The notes beneath the pieces were generated by a model. It did no database searches, was not told where the DNA came from, and saw only the letters and a list, made by a program, of their open reading frames with translations. From Bacteroidales bacterium (lineage in GTDB: Bacteria > Bacteroidota > Bacteroidia > Bacteroidales > VadinHA17): 38,846 nucleotides of DNA. Location of the stretch: positions 1-38,846 of the forward strand of contig JAAZAP010000373.1 of assembly GCA_012514255.1 (NCBI GenBank). The letters are read 5' to 3'. The translations under genes and the position numbers were made by a program. Shown here one piece after another: positions 17,066 to 25,613 of the stretch (position 1 is the stretch's first letter; the number at the start of each line of letters is the position of its first letter).

Positions 17066-18873
17066 ATGGCTTTCCTGACATTGGCATATCCCATCTTGTC
17101 CACCTTGCGGTCATAGGTCATCAGGCCGTTGGTCTCGGTTTCCACATCGGTTGTCTGGGTGTACACCGAGGCGCTCATGCCTTTCTCATACACCATCTGC
17201 CTCACCGCTGCGTAAAACTCTTCGTATTTTCTTAGCAGGGCGGTGCTGTCACCCATCTTCTCATAGCCCCAGTTCTTCTGTTCCCATGTGTGATCCTGTA
17301 CCGGCAAGCCCAGGCCTCCGAACTCGCCCAATACGGAAGCCCTCTCCTTTTCGGCCTCAGGAGCAACCGGATCCGGATAGTGGTGGATATCGAGAACGTG
17401 CCCTGTGCCGCGGTCAGTCCAGCCCGAAGCGCTGTTGACCAGCCTGGTGCTATCCAGGGCAGCGACGTAATCTGTTACCCCCGGGGTGTCATACTGTCCC
17501 CAGCCTTCATTGTAAACAACCCACATGACTATTGAGGGATGGTTGAACTTCGTATCAATCATCCTTGTCAGCTCAGTCATGAATAGCGCTGAATCTTCAG
17601 GACTCTTGGCAATATCCGGTTTGTCACCCCAGATATATTCGTCACCGCTGGGCATGTCCTGCCAGACCAGCATCCCCATGTGGTCTGTGTGATAGTAGAA
17701 CCTCCTGTTCTCAACCTTGACATGCTTGCGCAGCATATTGAATCCCATTTTCTTCAGCATCTCAATGTCATACCTCATTGCTTCATCTGATGGCGGAGTG
17801 TACAGACCGTCAGGCCAGAATCCCTGGTCAAGGGGTCCGTTCTGCCAGATGAATTCGTTGTTGAGCATCAGACGCGTAAAGCCGTCATCGTCAACTCCCA
17901 GCGAGATCTTTCTCATGCCGGCATATGACTTCACCTCATCGGTCACCTCTCCTCCCGTGATGAGCCGTACCTTCAGGTCATACAGATAGGGATCATCCGG
18001 GTACCACAGCCTTGCGTCGGGTACGGGCAACGGTATTGCTGTTCCTGTGATGCCTGATTTTACTTCTGCCATCCCGTCCTCTGTGACAAGTGTCACCTCA
18101 GCCAGCGAGGGGGCCATATCAACAGGAGGACAACCTTCCGGACCCTGGCAACGTTCCTCTATGACGGTGACGTACAGAACACCATTGTCAATATCCGGCA
18201 CAATACGCAGGTCACCTATCCATGTTTTATCCAACGGCTCCAGCCAGACGCTCTGCCATATGCCGCTGGTGGGCGTGTACCAGATACCTCCAGGCTTCAA
18301 TACCTGTTTACCCCTGGGTTGTTTACCCCTGTCAGTAGGATCGGTAACCTTCACAACCAGGGTATGCTTTTTACTGTCAGAAAGATAAGGTGTTATGTTG
18401 CACCAGAAGGGATCATAACCGCCCCGGTGCATTGCAGCAAGGTTATCGTCAACCCAGATGGTCGTCTCCCAGTCGCTGGCCTCGAAATTGATTACTATCT
18501 GTTTTTCTTTCCAGTTTTTGGGTATGACAAACTCCCTTGAATACCACAATGCCAGTGAGTCAGTCATTCTGGCCCTCACGCCGGAGAGGGCAGATTCCAG
18601 GGGAAAGGGGACCAGTATCTTACCCTGCGGCGCCGGCCGGTCAACATCCTTCTCACAGATGGCGTAGTCCCACAGGCCGTTAAGACTCATCCATTCATTT
18701 CTCTTCATGGCGGGACGAGGATACTCAGGCCATGGTTCTGCGTGATCAAGTGCCTCACCCCAGGTGGTGAATAGCGGGTTCTCTGCAGGTACCCACCCGG
18801 GTTTCTTTTCACCGGTGCAAAAAGTCAGCACTCCGGCGATGATGACGAAAACCGGAATCAATCTGGATCTCAT
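17047..18873 (-). CDS. Glycoside hydrolase family 2 protein (beta-galactosidase/glucuronidase-like)
   Basis: The 608-residue protein has an N-terminal hydrophobic signal and Cys19, a possible lipoprotein site, though Phe before the Cys is unusual. An N-terminal sugar-binding jelly roll follows (MKRNEWMSLNGLWDYAI, then RGGYDPFWCNITPYL). Next are an immunoglobulin-like domain and a TIM-barrel with MLRKHVKVENRRFYYHTD. The acid/base is Glu456 in WVVYNEGWGQ, and the likely nucleophile is Glu517 in VLGEFGG. It should release non-reducing sugar units in the periplasm or at the cell surface; the sugar cannot be told from sequence. No susC/susD pair is nearby. It follows the acyl-CoA ligase gene after 19 bases. 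The last codons lie inside an intergenic repeat. Confidence 0.88.
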   Translation of the reverse strand: MRSRLIPVFVIIAGVLTFCTGEKKPGWVPAENPLFTTWGEALDHAEPWPEYPRPAMKRNEWMSLNGLWDYAICEKDVDRPAPQGKILVPFPLESALSGVRARMTDSLALWYSREFVIPKNWKEKQIVINFEASDWETTIWVDDNLAAMHRGGYDPFWCNITPYLSDSKKHTLVVKVTDPTDRGKQPRGKQVLKPGGIWYTPTSGIWQSVWLEPLDKTWIGDLRIVPDIDNGVLYVTVIEERCQGPEGCPPVDMAPSLAEVTLVTEDGMAEVKSGITGTAIPLPVPDARLWYPDDPYLYDLKVRLITGGEVTDEVKSYAGMRKISLGVDDDGFTRLMLNNEFIWQNGPLDQGFWPDGLYTPPSDEAMRYDIEMLKKMGFNMLRKHVKVENRRFYYHTDHMGMLVWQDMPSGDEYIWGDKPDIAKSPEDSALFMTELTRMIDTKFNHPSIVMWVVYNEGWGQYDTPGVTDYVAALDSTRLVNSASGWTDRGTGHVLDIHHYPDPVAPEAEKERASVLGEFGGLGLPVQDHTWEQKNWGYEKMGDSTALLRKYEEFYAAVRQMVYEKGMSASVYTQTTDVETETNGLMTYDRKVDKMGYANVRKAMAGNGK

Positions 18874-18892
18874 GTCAGTTTACTTTTGCGGA

Positions 18893-20806
18893 TCAGCCGA
18901 GCTTCATCTTCTCAACCTCTTCCATGTTACGTTCATTATAGGCTATCTTACCCATTGGAGTGTACAGCCACTCTATCAAATCACTGTATCTCTCCGTGAT
19001 CTTGCCCCTGACAATCTTCATTGTGGAATTCATCATTCCGTTCTCTTCATTGAAGCTTTCATTGAGCACTCCGAGAGCAACAGGAAGCCAGCGATGCGGG
19101 AACATATGTCCGTACTTGCCGTTAATGCGGTATTCATTAACCTCGTTCTCAATGAGGTTGAGCACAGCCCTTTTGCCTTCCTCGGTTGTTGCTGACATGT
19201 TGTGGTCATCAAGATAGAGCTTCAGAGCATGCTGATTGGGTACAAGCAATGCCACGGTATAAGGTTTCTGATTATTGTAAAGCATGCACTGATCAATGTA
19301 CTTTGATTGTTCACTGATGGCTTCTTCAATTCCCTCCGGACTGAACTTCTCGCCATCATCAGCAATCAGGAGGCTCTTGAAGCGGCCCATGACATACAGG
19401 AATCCGTCTTCAGACATGTACCCCATGTCACCGGTGAAGAGCCAACCGTCACGAATGGTCTCGGCAGTGGCACTCTCATTCATCCAGTAACCATGCATTA
19501 CATTGCCGCCGCGAATAACTATTTCTCCCTTCTGGCCTGCAGGCAGTTCATTGCCGTTGTCATCGCAGATCTTCAGCTCCATGTTGTTCACCAGGAATCC
19601 CGATGATCCCAGCTTATGCCTTTTGGCCGAGTTGGATGAGATAATGGGTGATGCCTCCGAGAGACCATAGCCCTGGTACATTGGTACCCCTATGGCATAG
19701 AAGAATCTCTGCAGTTCGATGTCAAGGAGGGCCCCGCCGCCGATGAAGAAATCCAGCTCGCCTCCGAAGGCTTCCCTTACCTTGCTGAAAAGTATTTTGT
19801 CAAATAGCCGGAGAAGGGGTTTCTTCAGTTTCTGCAATCCCTTGCCCTTGTTATAGCCCTCCTTATTGTACGAATAGGACATGTTTAGCGCGAAGTTGAA
19901 GAGAGTCTCTGTCATCTTTCCTTTCTCCCTGATCCCCTTTTCGATGTTCTTGCGGAAGTTCTTTGCCAGTGCCGGGACGCTCATCAGGAGGTTCGGCTTT
20001 ATCTCCTTCATGCAGATCGGGATATTGCGCAGTGTCTCCATCGGTGTCTTGCCCACCTTGACGGAGGCTATGCTTGCACCCTTGCCCATGAAGGCATATA
20101 TTCCTGCCGTATGTGCAAAGGAGTGATCCCATGGCAGTATGAGAAGTGTCTTGTAATACTGAGGTATATCCATCAGGCTGTACGACTGGTACACGTTTGT
20201 GACATAATTGCCGTGAGTGAGTATTATACCCTTCGGGTCAGCCGTGGTGCCAGACGTATAGCATATATTCGCAAAATCAGAAGGAGTGATGGAAGCAGTG
20301 AATTCCTCGAAGCTTTTCCTGTTGGCAGGGTTCTCCAGCCATTCCCGGCCGACCTTCCTGACCTCGTTGAAGTGTATCTGTCCTTCCGAGTACTCCTCCC
20401 TGGGATCCATGAAGATCACCTTCTCCAATTCCGGACATCTGTCAATAACATCCAGTATCTTCCGGGCCTGGGTGCTTGAGGTTATTACCATCCTGGAGCC
20501 AGAGTGAGTCATGCGGAACCTTATCTCCTCCGCATTGAGCTTGATGGAGAGTGGTACGTTCACGCCGCCTGCATAGAGTATCCCCAGCTCACCGATAACC
20601 CAGCTGTTACGGCCATCAGCAAGAAGGCTGACACGATCTCCTTTCTTTATACCCAGTTGCATCAGGCCGGCACCAAACTCGTGTACCTGGCGCCTGGTCT
20701 CCTGGTAGGTTGTGCCTTCATATTTGTCCTGAAACTTTTCCCACAGGTAAATATTGGAAGCATACTTTTCCACATTCTCTTCGAAAAACCGGATAAGTGA
20801 CTTCAT
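18893..20806 (-). CDS. Long-chain fatty acid--CoA ligase (AMP-forming)
   Basis: The 637-residue protein is an adenylate-forming enzyme. Its P-loop-like motif is ICYTSGTTADPKG at residues 181-193. The A5 motif is YQGYGLSEASPIISSN, and the C-terminal hinge region has GDMGYMSEDGFLYVMGRFKSLL. It would activate a fatty acid to its CoA ester at the inner face of the membrane. The size and layout fit the FadD15/long-chain ACSL group in Bacteroidota. The ATG at 20806-20804 fits the family. The GH2 gene follows 19 bases downstream, so they may be co-transcribed without obvious functional linkage. It is divergent from the SPOR-domain gene. Confidence 0.92.
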   Translation of the reverse strand: MKSLIRFFEENVEKYASNIYLWEKFQDKYEGTTYQETRRQVHEFGAGLMQLGIKKGDRVSLLADGRNSWVIGELGILYAGGVNVPLSIKLNAEEIRFRMTHSGSRMVITSSTQARKILDVIDRCPELEKVIFMDPREEYSEGQIHFNEVRKVGREWLENPANRKSFEEFTASITPSDFANICYTSGTTADPKGIILTHGNYVTNVYQSYSLMDIPQYYKTLLILPWDHSFAHTAGIYAFMGKGASIASVKVGKTPMETLRNIPICMKEIKPNLLMSVPALAKNFRKNIEKGIREKGKMTETLFNFALNMSYSYNKEGYNKGKGLQKLKKPLLRLFDKILFSKVREAFGGELDFFIGGGALLDIELQRFFYAIGVPMYQGYGLSEASPIISSNSAKRHKLGSSGFLVNNMELKICDDNGNELPAGQKGEIVIRGGNVMHGYWMNESATAETIRDGWLFTGDMGYMSEDGFLYVMGRFKSLLIADDGEKFSPEGIEEAISEQSKYIDQCMLYNNQKPYTVALLVPNQHALKLYLDDHNMSATTEEGKRAVLNLIENEVNEYRINGKYGHMFPHRWLPVALGVLNESFNEENGMMNSTMKIVRGKITERYSDLIEWLYTPMGKIAYNERNMEEVEKMKLG

Positions 20807-20892
20807 TACGCAGATTTATTTATAGGGTTTTTTAAATAGCGAACTAATATAAAAAAGAAATCGCTTTTAATGACAGGATTCCGATAGAATCA

Positions 20893-20923
20893 TTGCATTT
20901 TTGTAGAGTATTCTATACCTTTA
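20893..20923 (+). promoter_or_regulatory. Candidate promoter for the SPOR-domain gene
   Basis: TTG at 20893-20895 is followed after 20 bases by TACCTTTA at 20916-20923, one mismatch from TAnnTTTG. It ends 29 bases before the start codon at 20953. Confidence 0.4.
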
Positions 20924-20952
20924 TCATCCAAAATAGTGAAAAACTGTCATTT

Positions 20953-21420
20953 ATGAAGAAATTACCACTTATGTTGCTTGCAATAGTGCTGCTTTTGACT
21001 CCCTCATGTGATTTCATGAAGAGCATTAATCCTTTTGGTAAGAAGGCCAGGGAGGCTGAAGCTCTCAGGCAGCAGCAAGAGGCATTTCGCGTTGCCGACT
21101 CCATAAGGGTCGCAAGGGAAAAGGAGGCTGAAGCTGAGCGTATCCGCCAGGCAGAATTTGCGGTGGAGGCGGAGGAGCAGACCCGGGCAGTGACCGGATA
21201 CCATGTGATCGTTGGCAGTTTTCTTACTCCTGCCTATGCCGAGGACTGGCTTGAGCACATCAGGAGCTTCGGTTATGATGCCCGGATAGTGGGAATGAAC
21301 GGAGGCAGATGGCAACTGGTCTCAGCACAGGCATATCCTGACATCCATGCGGCATATAATGCGCTTGGCAGCATACAGACCAGGATTGACGGGGAGGCCT
21401 GGGTCTACAGGAATGACTGA
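20953..21420 (+). CDS. SPOR-domain lipoprotein
   Basis: The 155-residue protein begins with a signal peptide ending in LLLTPSC, so a lipoprotein Cys is likely. A charged coiled-coil segment follows (about residues 30-75, rich in Glu, Ala and Arg). The C-terminal SPOR domain has GYHVIVGSFLTPAYAEDWL and a GRWQLVSAQAYPDIHAAY stretch. SPOR domains bind peptidoglycan stripped of stem peptides at division sites, so a role in cell-wall or division processes is likely. An in-frame upstream start would precede the signal peptide, so I chose ATG 20953. Its stop is 3 bases from the end of the convergent purA. Confidence 0.88.
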   Translation: MKKLPLMLLAIVLLLTPSCDFMKSINPFGKKAREAEALRQQQEAFRVADSIRVAREKEAEAERIRQAEFAVEAEEQTRAVTGYHVIVGSFLTPAYAEDWLEHIRSFGYDARIVGMNGGRWQLVSAQAYPDIHAAYNALGSIQTRIDGEAWVYRND

Positions 21421-21423
21421 ACC

Positions 21424-22686
21424 CTACCTGTAAATTGTGGCCGACCTGTCCGGCCCCACGGAGACTATTGCTATCGGAACACCGGTCTCTTTTTCAATAT
21501 ACCTGATATATTCCTTCATCTCTGCAGGCAGGTCGTCCCAGCTTCGGCAGCCTGTGATATCACACTGCCATCCACTGAAACTGACATAGTTAGGTTCTTC
21601 AATATCATCAAGGCAATAGGGTAGCTCCGTCTCCTCCTTACCCGCCACGGTATATGATTTGCACATCCTTATCTCACTGAATCCTGACAGTACATCAGCC
21701 TTCATCATTAAAAGCCGGGTCACGCCGTTGACCATGATGGCATATTTCAATGCCGGGAGGTCAAGCCAGCCGCAACGGCGGGGTCGCCCCGTGGTGGCCC
21801 CGTACTCATTTCCCTGGTCACGCATCATGCGTCCGGCATCATCATCCAGCTCGGTGGGGAACGGACCGCTGCCCACCCTGGTACAGTATGCCTTGAATAT
21901 GCCGAAGACCTCACCGGTACGTCCGGGCGCTACCCCCAGGCCCGTACAGGCTCCTGCAGCCACAGTATTGGAAGAGGTGACATAAGGGTAAGTGCCGAAA
22001 TCAATATCGAGCATTGTACCCTGGGCACCCTCGGCAAGAACACGCTTCCCGGCCTTTAGTGCTATGTCAATATGATAATCCGCATTCACTGTACTGAACT
22101 GCCTTAAAAAATCCACCGAGGCAAACCATTCCTCCTCCAGTTCCTTCAGGTCACTGCTGTAACCGTATCCCTGCAGTATTCTCAAATGATCATTTACCCG
22201 TGAACGGTATATCTCATTGAAATCCTTCCTGAACAGATCACCTATCCTCAGTCCTTTCCTCGAGGCCTTGTCAGTGTATGCCGGCCCTATCCCCCTCAGG
22301 GTGGAGCCAATCTTCGCATCACCCAGGGAGGCTTCCTGCGCCGCATCAATAAGCTTATGCGTGGGCATTATCAGATGGGCTTTTACCGAGATGAGAAGCC
22401 TCTCCCTGATACTGCCGGTCTCCATGCCCAGACTCTCAATTTCGTTCCGGAAGACTACCGGATCAACCACCAGCCCGTTGCCAATAATGTTGACTTTATT
22501 TTCGTGAAAGATCCCCGAGGGGATGAGATGAAGCACATGCTTCACCCCGTGAAACTCTATCGTGTGCCCGGCGTTGGGGCCACCCTGGAACCTGGCTATA
22601 AGATCATACCCGGGTGCCAGTGCATCTACAATTTTTCCCTTGCCTTCATCCCCCCACTGGAGTCCCAGCAAAATATCAATCTTCAT
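21424..22686 (-). CDS. purA: Adenylosuccinate synthetase
   Basis: The 420-residue protein begins with ILLGLQWGDEGKGKIVD, the GTP-binding and catalytic loop with the active-site Asp, followed by FQGGPNAGHT. IGSTLRGIGPAYTDK and GTTTGRPRRCGWLD are further signatures. PurA joins IMP and aspartate using GTP, the first committed step to AMP, in the cytoplasm. It is the third gene after rsh and fur. A 127-base gap separates it from fur, where a GAGGAGGAATT stretch and a weak -7-like TAAATTCG are present. The enzyme is known in E. coli to be inhibited by ppGpp, which gives the gene order some sense. Confidence 0.97.
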   Translation of the reverse strand: MKIDILLGLQWGDEGKGKIVDALAPGYDLIARFQGGPNAGHTIEFHGVKHVLHLIPSGIFHENKVNIIGNGLVVDPVVFRNEIESLGMETGSIRERLLISVKAHLIMPTHKLIDAAQEASLGDAKIGSTLRGIGPAYTDKASRKGLRIGDLFRKDFNEIYRSRVNDHLRILQGYGYSSDLKELEEEWFASVDFLRQFSTVNADYHIDIALKAGKRVLAEGAQGTMLDIDFGTYPYVTSSNTVAAGACTGLGVAPGRTGEVFGIFKAYCTRVGSGPFPTELDDDAGRMMRDQGNEYGATTGRPRRCGWLDLPALKYAIMVNGVTRLLMMKADVLSGFSEIRMCKSYTVAGKEETELPYCLDDIEEPNYVSFSGWQCDITGCRSWDDLPAEMKEYIRYIEKETGVPIAIVSVGPDRSATIYR

Positions 22687-22813
22687 TGGTACAGATAATC
22701 GTGATTAGCAAAACAGGTTCGAATTTACGAAATAATTCCTCCTCGGAGACATGAAAAAACCGATTGTTAACAAATAGGATCATGACTGCCATGACAGGAC
22801 CTGACAGCAGGAG

Positions 22814-23260
22814 TTACCGGCTCCCCTTATCCTGTTCCCCATAAACGTACAGGGCATAATGATGCAGTACAAAGGAATTATCCTCACAGGCGCTCCTGAT
22901 GATGTCATTGATACGGGGATCACTGAACTCTATAATCCTTCCGGATCTGGTATCTATCAGATGATCATGTTGCCCTGACCGGTAAGTCTTCTCATACTGA
23001 GCCTGGTTGCGCCCGAACTTATGCCTGGTGACCAGCTTGCAGTCTATCAGCAGTTCAATCGTATTGTACAGTGTGGCCCTTGAAACCCGGTAATTCTTAT
23101 TCTTCATGTAGTTGAAGAGCAATTCAATATCGAAGTGGCCCTCCCTTGAATAGATCTCATCAAGGATGGCAAAACGCTCCGGAGTCTTCCTCAGGGAGTG
23201 AGACACAAGATATTCGGTAAAGATCTGTTTTACCACAGAACGGGCATCATTATCTGACAT
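22814..23260 (-). CDS. Fur-family transcriptional regulator
   Basis: The 148-residue protein has a winged-helix DNA-binding domain with VSRATLYNTIELLIDCKLV as the recognition region. The metal-binding dimerization domain has GQHDHLIDTRSGRIIEFSD and a terminal HHYALYVYG. The CxxC pairs that bind structural zinc in many Fur and PerR proteins are absent; only two cysteines occur. The regulated metal or signal cannot be told. It lies 30 bases after rsh and before purA, in the conserved Bacteroidota order. A Fur, PerR or Zur role is possible. Confidence 0.9.
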   Translation of the reverse strand: MSDNDARSVVKQIFTEYLVSHSLRKTPERFAILDEIYSREGHFDIELLFNYMKNKNYRVSRATLYNTIELLIDCKLVTRHKFGRNQAQYEKTYRSGQHDHLIDTRSGRIIEFSDPRINDIIRSACEDNSFVLHHYALYVYGEQDKGSR

Positions 23261-23290
23261 ATTTCCTTTTCTTCCTCTTTATACTAATTG

Positions 23291-25552
23291 TTACTCAATG
23301 AATTCCTCAATCCTCTTCACACTGGCAATACCCTTGATGTTTGAGAGCTGCATGATAAGATTGTTGAGGTCGCGCGTGTGATGCACGAACAGATCAATCG
23401 TTCCTTCAAAGATCCCGTCATATACGGATACATTTATGTTTCGTATATTGACATTGAGCTCCTTGGAGATGATGGTGGTCACCTCATTGACGAGACCGAT
23501 CCTGTCAATGCCGTTGATACTGACCCTTGCAAGGAAGGAGGCGAGCTTATGTATGGTCCACCTTACCTGGATGATCCTGTTACCTTCACTGGACATCAGC
23601 TTGACAGCCACCGGGCATTTTGGCTTGTGAACAATGATGGAGTTTGAGTGGTCAAGATAGCCCAGCACCTCATCTCCCGGAATAGGCTGGCAACAACTGG
23701 CTATGACGTACGAGTTGCCGGTATTGTCAACGTTTTCCCGAAGGAGATAGGGATGGTGTTTGTCAATCTCTTCAGGAACGGGAGGCAATTCCTTTGTTCC
23801 CGTACTCTTCCGTGTCACACCCCCGATGGCCAGTTGCCAGTATTTCCGCAGGCTTCCCTCTGGCGCTTTCTTCAGTACCTTGCGCAGCTCATCCAGGTTT
23901 ATCAGTCCCAGGCCTATCCTGGAATAGAGCTCATCCTTGTTAAGCAGATCATAATTGTCAAGCAGCTTCTTGATGATGTCCGAATTGGGGAGGATACCCA
24001 GCTCGCTAAGCTTTTCCTCCAGCATGATCATACCCTTCTGTATGCGGTCAGTGGACTGATCCCTGAGGGCATCCTTGATGGCGTTCTTGGCCTTTGGCGT
24101 ATGCGCATATTCAAGCCACTCCTTTTCAGGCTTTGCGATGTTGGAAGTGATAATCTCTACCTGATCGCCACTCTGCAGTGTGGTAGAAAGAGGGCTGAGC
24201 TTGTAGTTTACCTTGGCACCAATGGAATGATTGCCTATATCGGTGTGTATCTCATAGGCGAAATCCAGTGCTGAAGCTCCCTTTGGCAGGTTAACAAGGA
24301 GCCCCTTTGGTGTAAAGACCATTATCTCGGAGGAGAAGAGACTCATCTTGAATTCGTCAAGGAAGGTAAGGGGATCAGACATTGGATTGGCAAGCATCTC
24401 GCGGATGTGCTTGAGCCATTTATCCAGCTCACTCTCTGACTGGGAGAGGTCTCCCTTGTACTTCCAGTGAGCGGCAAATCCCCTCTCGGCAATGTCATCC
24501 ATACGCTGGCTGCGTATCTGCACCTCAACCCATCTGCCCTCAGGGCCCATTACCGTCAGGTGCAAAGCCTCATACCCGTTGGGCTTGGGCCTGCTGATCC
24601 AGTCACGCAGCCTGTCGGGTTTAGGGGTGTAAATATCAGTGATAAGCGAGTAGATCTGCCAGCATTGGGCCCTCTCACTCATTTCCGGGCCGGGCTCAAA
24701 AACTATCCTGACCGCCAGGAGATCATACACCTCCTCAAAGGGGACGTTCTTTGACTGCATCTTCTTCCAGATGGAATAGATTGATTTGAACCGGCCGGAG
24801 ATATCAAAAATAATATTGTTGTTGTTGAGTTCCTCGATGATGGGCAGGCTGAATCTGTTTATGAGCGCCAGGTTTTTCTTCTCATCCATCTTTACCTTGC
24901 GGGCAATCTCTTCATAAATGCGCGGGTGCCTGAACTTGAAACTCAGGTCTTCAAGCTCGGTCTTTATGGCGAAGAGACCCAGACGGTGCGCCAGGGGAGC
25001 ATAGAGATAAACGGTTTCACCGGCGATCTTCATACGCTTGTGTTCGGGCATCGAATCAAGGGTGCGCATGTTGTGAAGACGGTCGGCTATCTTTATCAGG
25101 ATAACCCTGAAATCGTCAGAAAGCGTCATCAGCATCTTGCGGAAGTTCTCCGCCTGGAGTGAATTGGTCTCCTTGTTGTATGTGCCCGAGATCTTTGTAA
25201 GGCCATCAATAAGTGATGCTATCTTGGGCCCGAACTGGTTTGTTATCTCTTCCAGCGGCACGCCTGTGTCCTCAACAACATCATGGAGCAATGCAGCAGC
25301 AACAGACCTGGCCCCGAGACCTATCTCATGATTAACTATCCGCGCCACATTGATAGGGTGGATGACATATGGCTCACCGGAATTGCGGTACATATCACGG
25401 TGAGCTTCGTTGGCAAACCTGAAAGCCTTCTCTATCAACTCCCTGTCACCGGGATTGTCACACCGGTACAGATTTTCGGTCAGCAGCCTGAATTCTGACT
25501 CAATACGGTTTATATCTTCCTGGGTGAATATTTTCGTCTTAGTCTTTACCAT
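23291..25552 (-). CDS. Bifunctional (p)ppGpp synthetase/hydrolase (RelA/SpoT family)
   Basis: The 753-residue protein has the full Rel layout. The hydrolase HD domain includes AALLHDVVEDTG; the synthetase domain has RPKPNGYEALHLTVMG and EVQIRSQRMDDIAERGFAAHWKYK; then come a TGS domain (FTPKGLLVNLPKGASALDFAYE), a linker, and a C-terminal ACT domain. Intact HD and synthetase motifs predict both synthesis and hydrolysis of the alarmone. A TTG six bases upstream (25558) is in frame, but ATG 25552 fits better. The preceding promoter-like element is a good Bacteroidota match. It is the first gene of an operon with fur and purA. Confidence 0.95.
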   Translation of the reverse strand: MVKTKTKIFTQEDINRIESEFRLLTENLYRCDNPGDRELIEKAFRFANEAHRDMYRNSGEPYVIHPINVARIVNHEIGLGARSVAAALLHDVVEDTGVPLEEITNQFGPKIASLIDGLTKISGTYNKETNSLQAENFRKMLMTLSDDFRVILIKIADRLHNMRTLDSMPEHKRMKIAGETVYLYAPLAHRLGLFAIKTELEDLSFKFRHPRIYEEIARKVKMDEKKNLALINRFSLPIIEELNNNNIIFDISGRFKSIYSIWKKMQSKNVPFEEVYDLLAVRIVFEPGPEMSERAQCWQIYSLITDIYTPKPDRLRDWISRPKPNGYEALHLTVMGPEGRWVEVQIRSQRMDDIAERGFAAHWKYKGDLSQSESELDKWLKHIREMLANPMSDPLTFLDEFKMSLFSSEIMVFTPKGLLVNLPKGASALDFAYEIHTDIGNHSIGAKVNYKLSPLSTTLQSGDQVEIITSNIAKPEKEWLEYAHTPKAKNAIKDALRDQSTDRIQKGMIMLEEKLSELGILPNSDIIKKLLDNYDLLNKDELYSRIGLGLINLDELRKVLKKAPEGSLRKYWQLAIGGVTRKSTGTKELPPVPEEIDKHHPYLLRENVDNTGNSYVIASCCQPIPGDEVLGYLDHSNSIIVHKPKCPVAVKLMSSEGNRIIQVRWTIHKLASFLARVSINGIDRIGLVNEVTTIISKELNVNIRNINVSVYDGIFEGTIDLFVHHTRDLNNLIMQLSNIKGIASVKRIEEFIE

Positions 25553-25576
25553 CAGCAATCAACTGCAAAGGAGTGA

Positions 25577-25605
25577 CAAAGATACGAAAATCGGGTCATT
25601 CTCAA
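25577..25605 (-). promoter_or_regulatory. Bacteroidota-type promoter of rsh-fur-purA
   Basis: On the minus strand TTG (25605-25603) precedes TATCTTTG (25584-25577) by 18 bases, an exact TAnnTTTG -7 element. The rsh ATG lies about 25 bases downstream of the -7 element. Confidence 0.65.
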
Positions 25606-25613
25606 TCTGGTGC

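Noticed and set aside
23291..25558. TTG at 25558 as the rsh start
   Set aside because: ATG two codons later (25552) is a normal start and gives the expected N-terminus.
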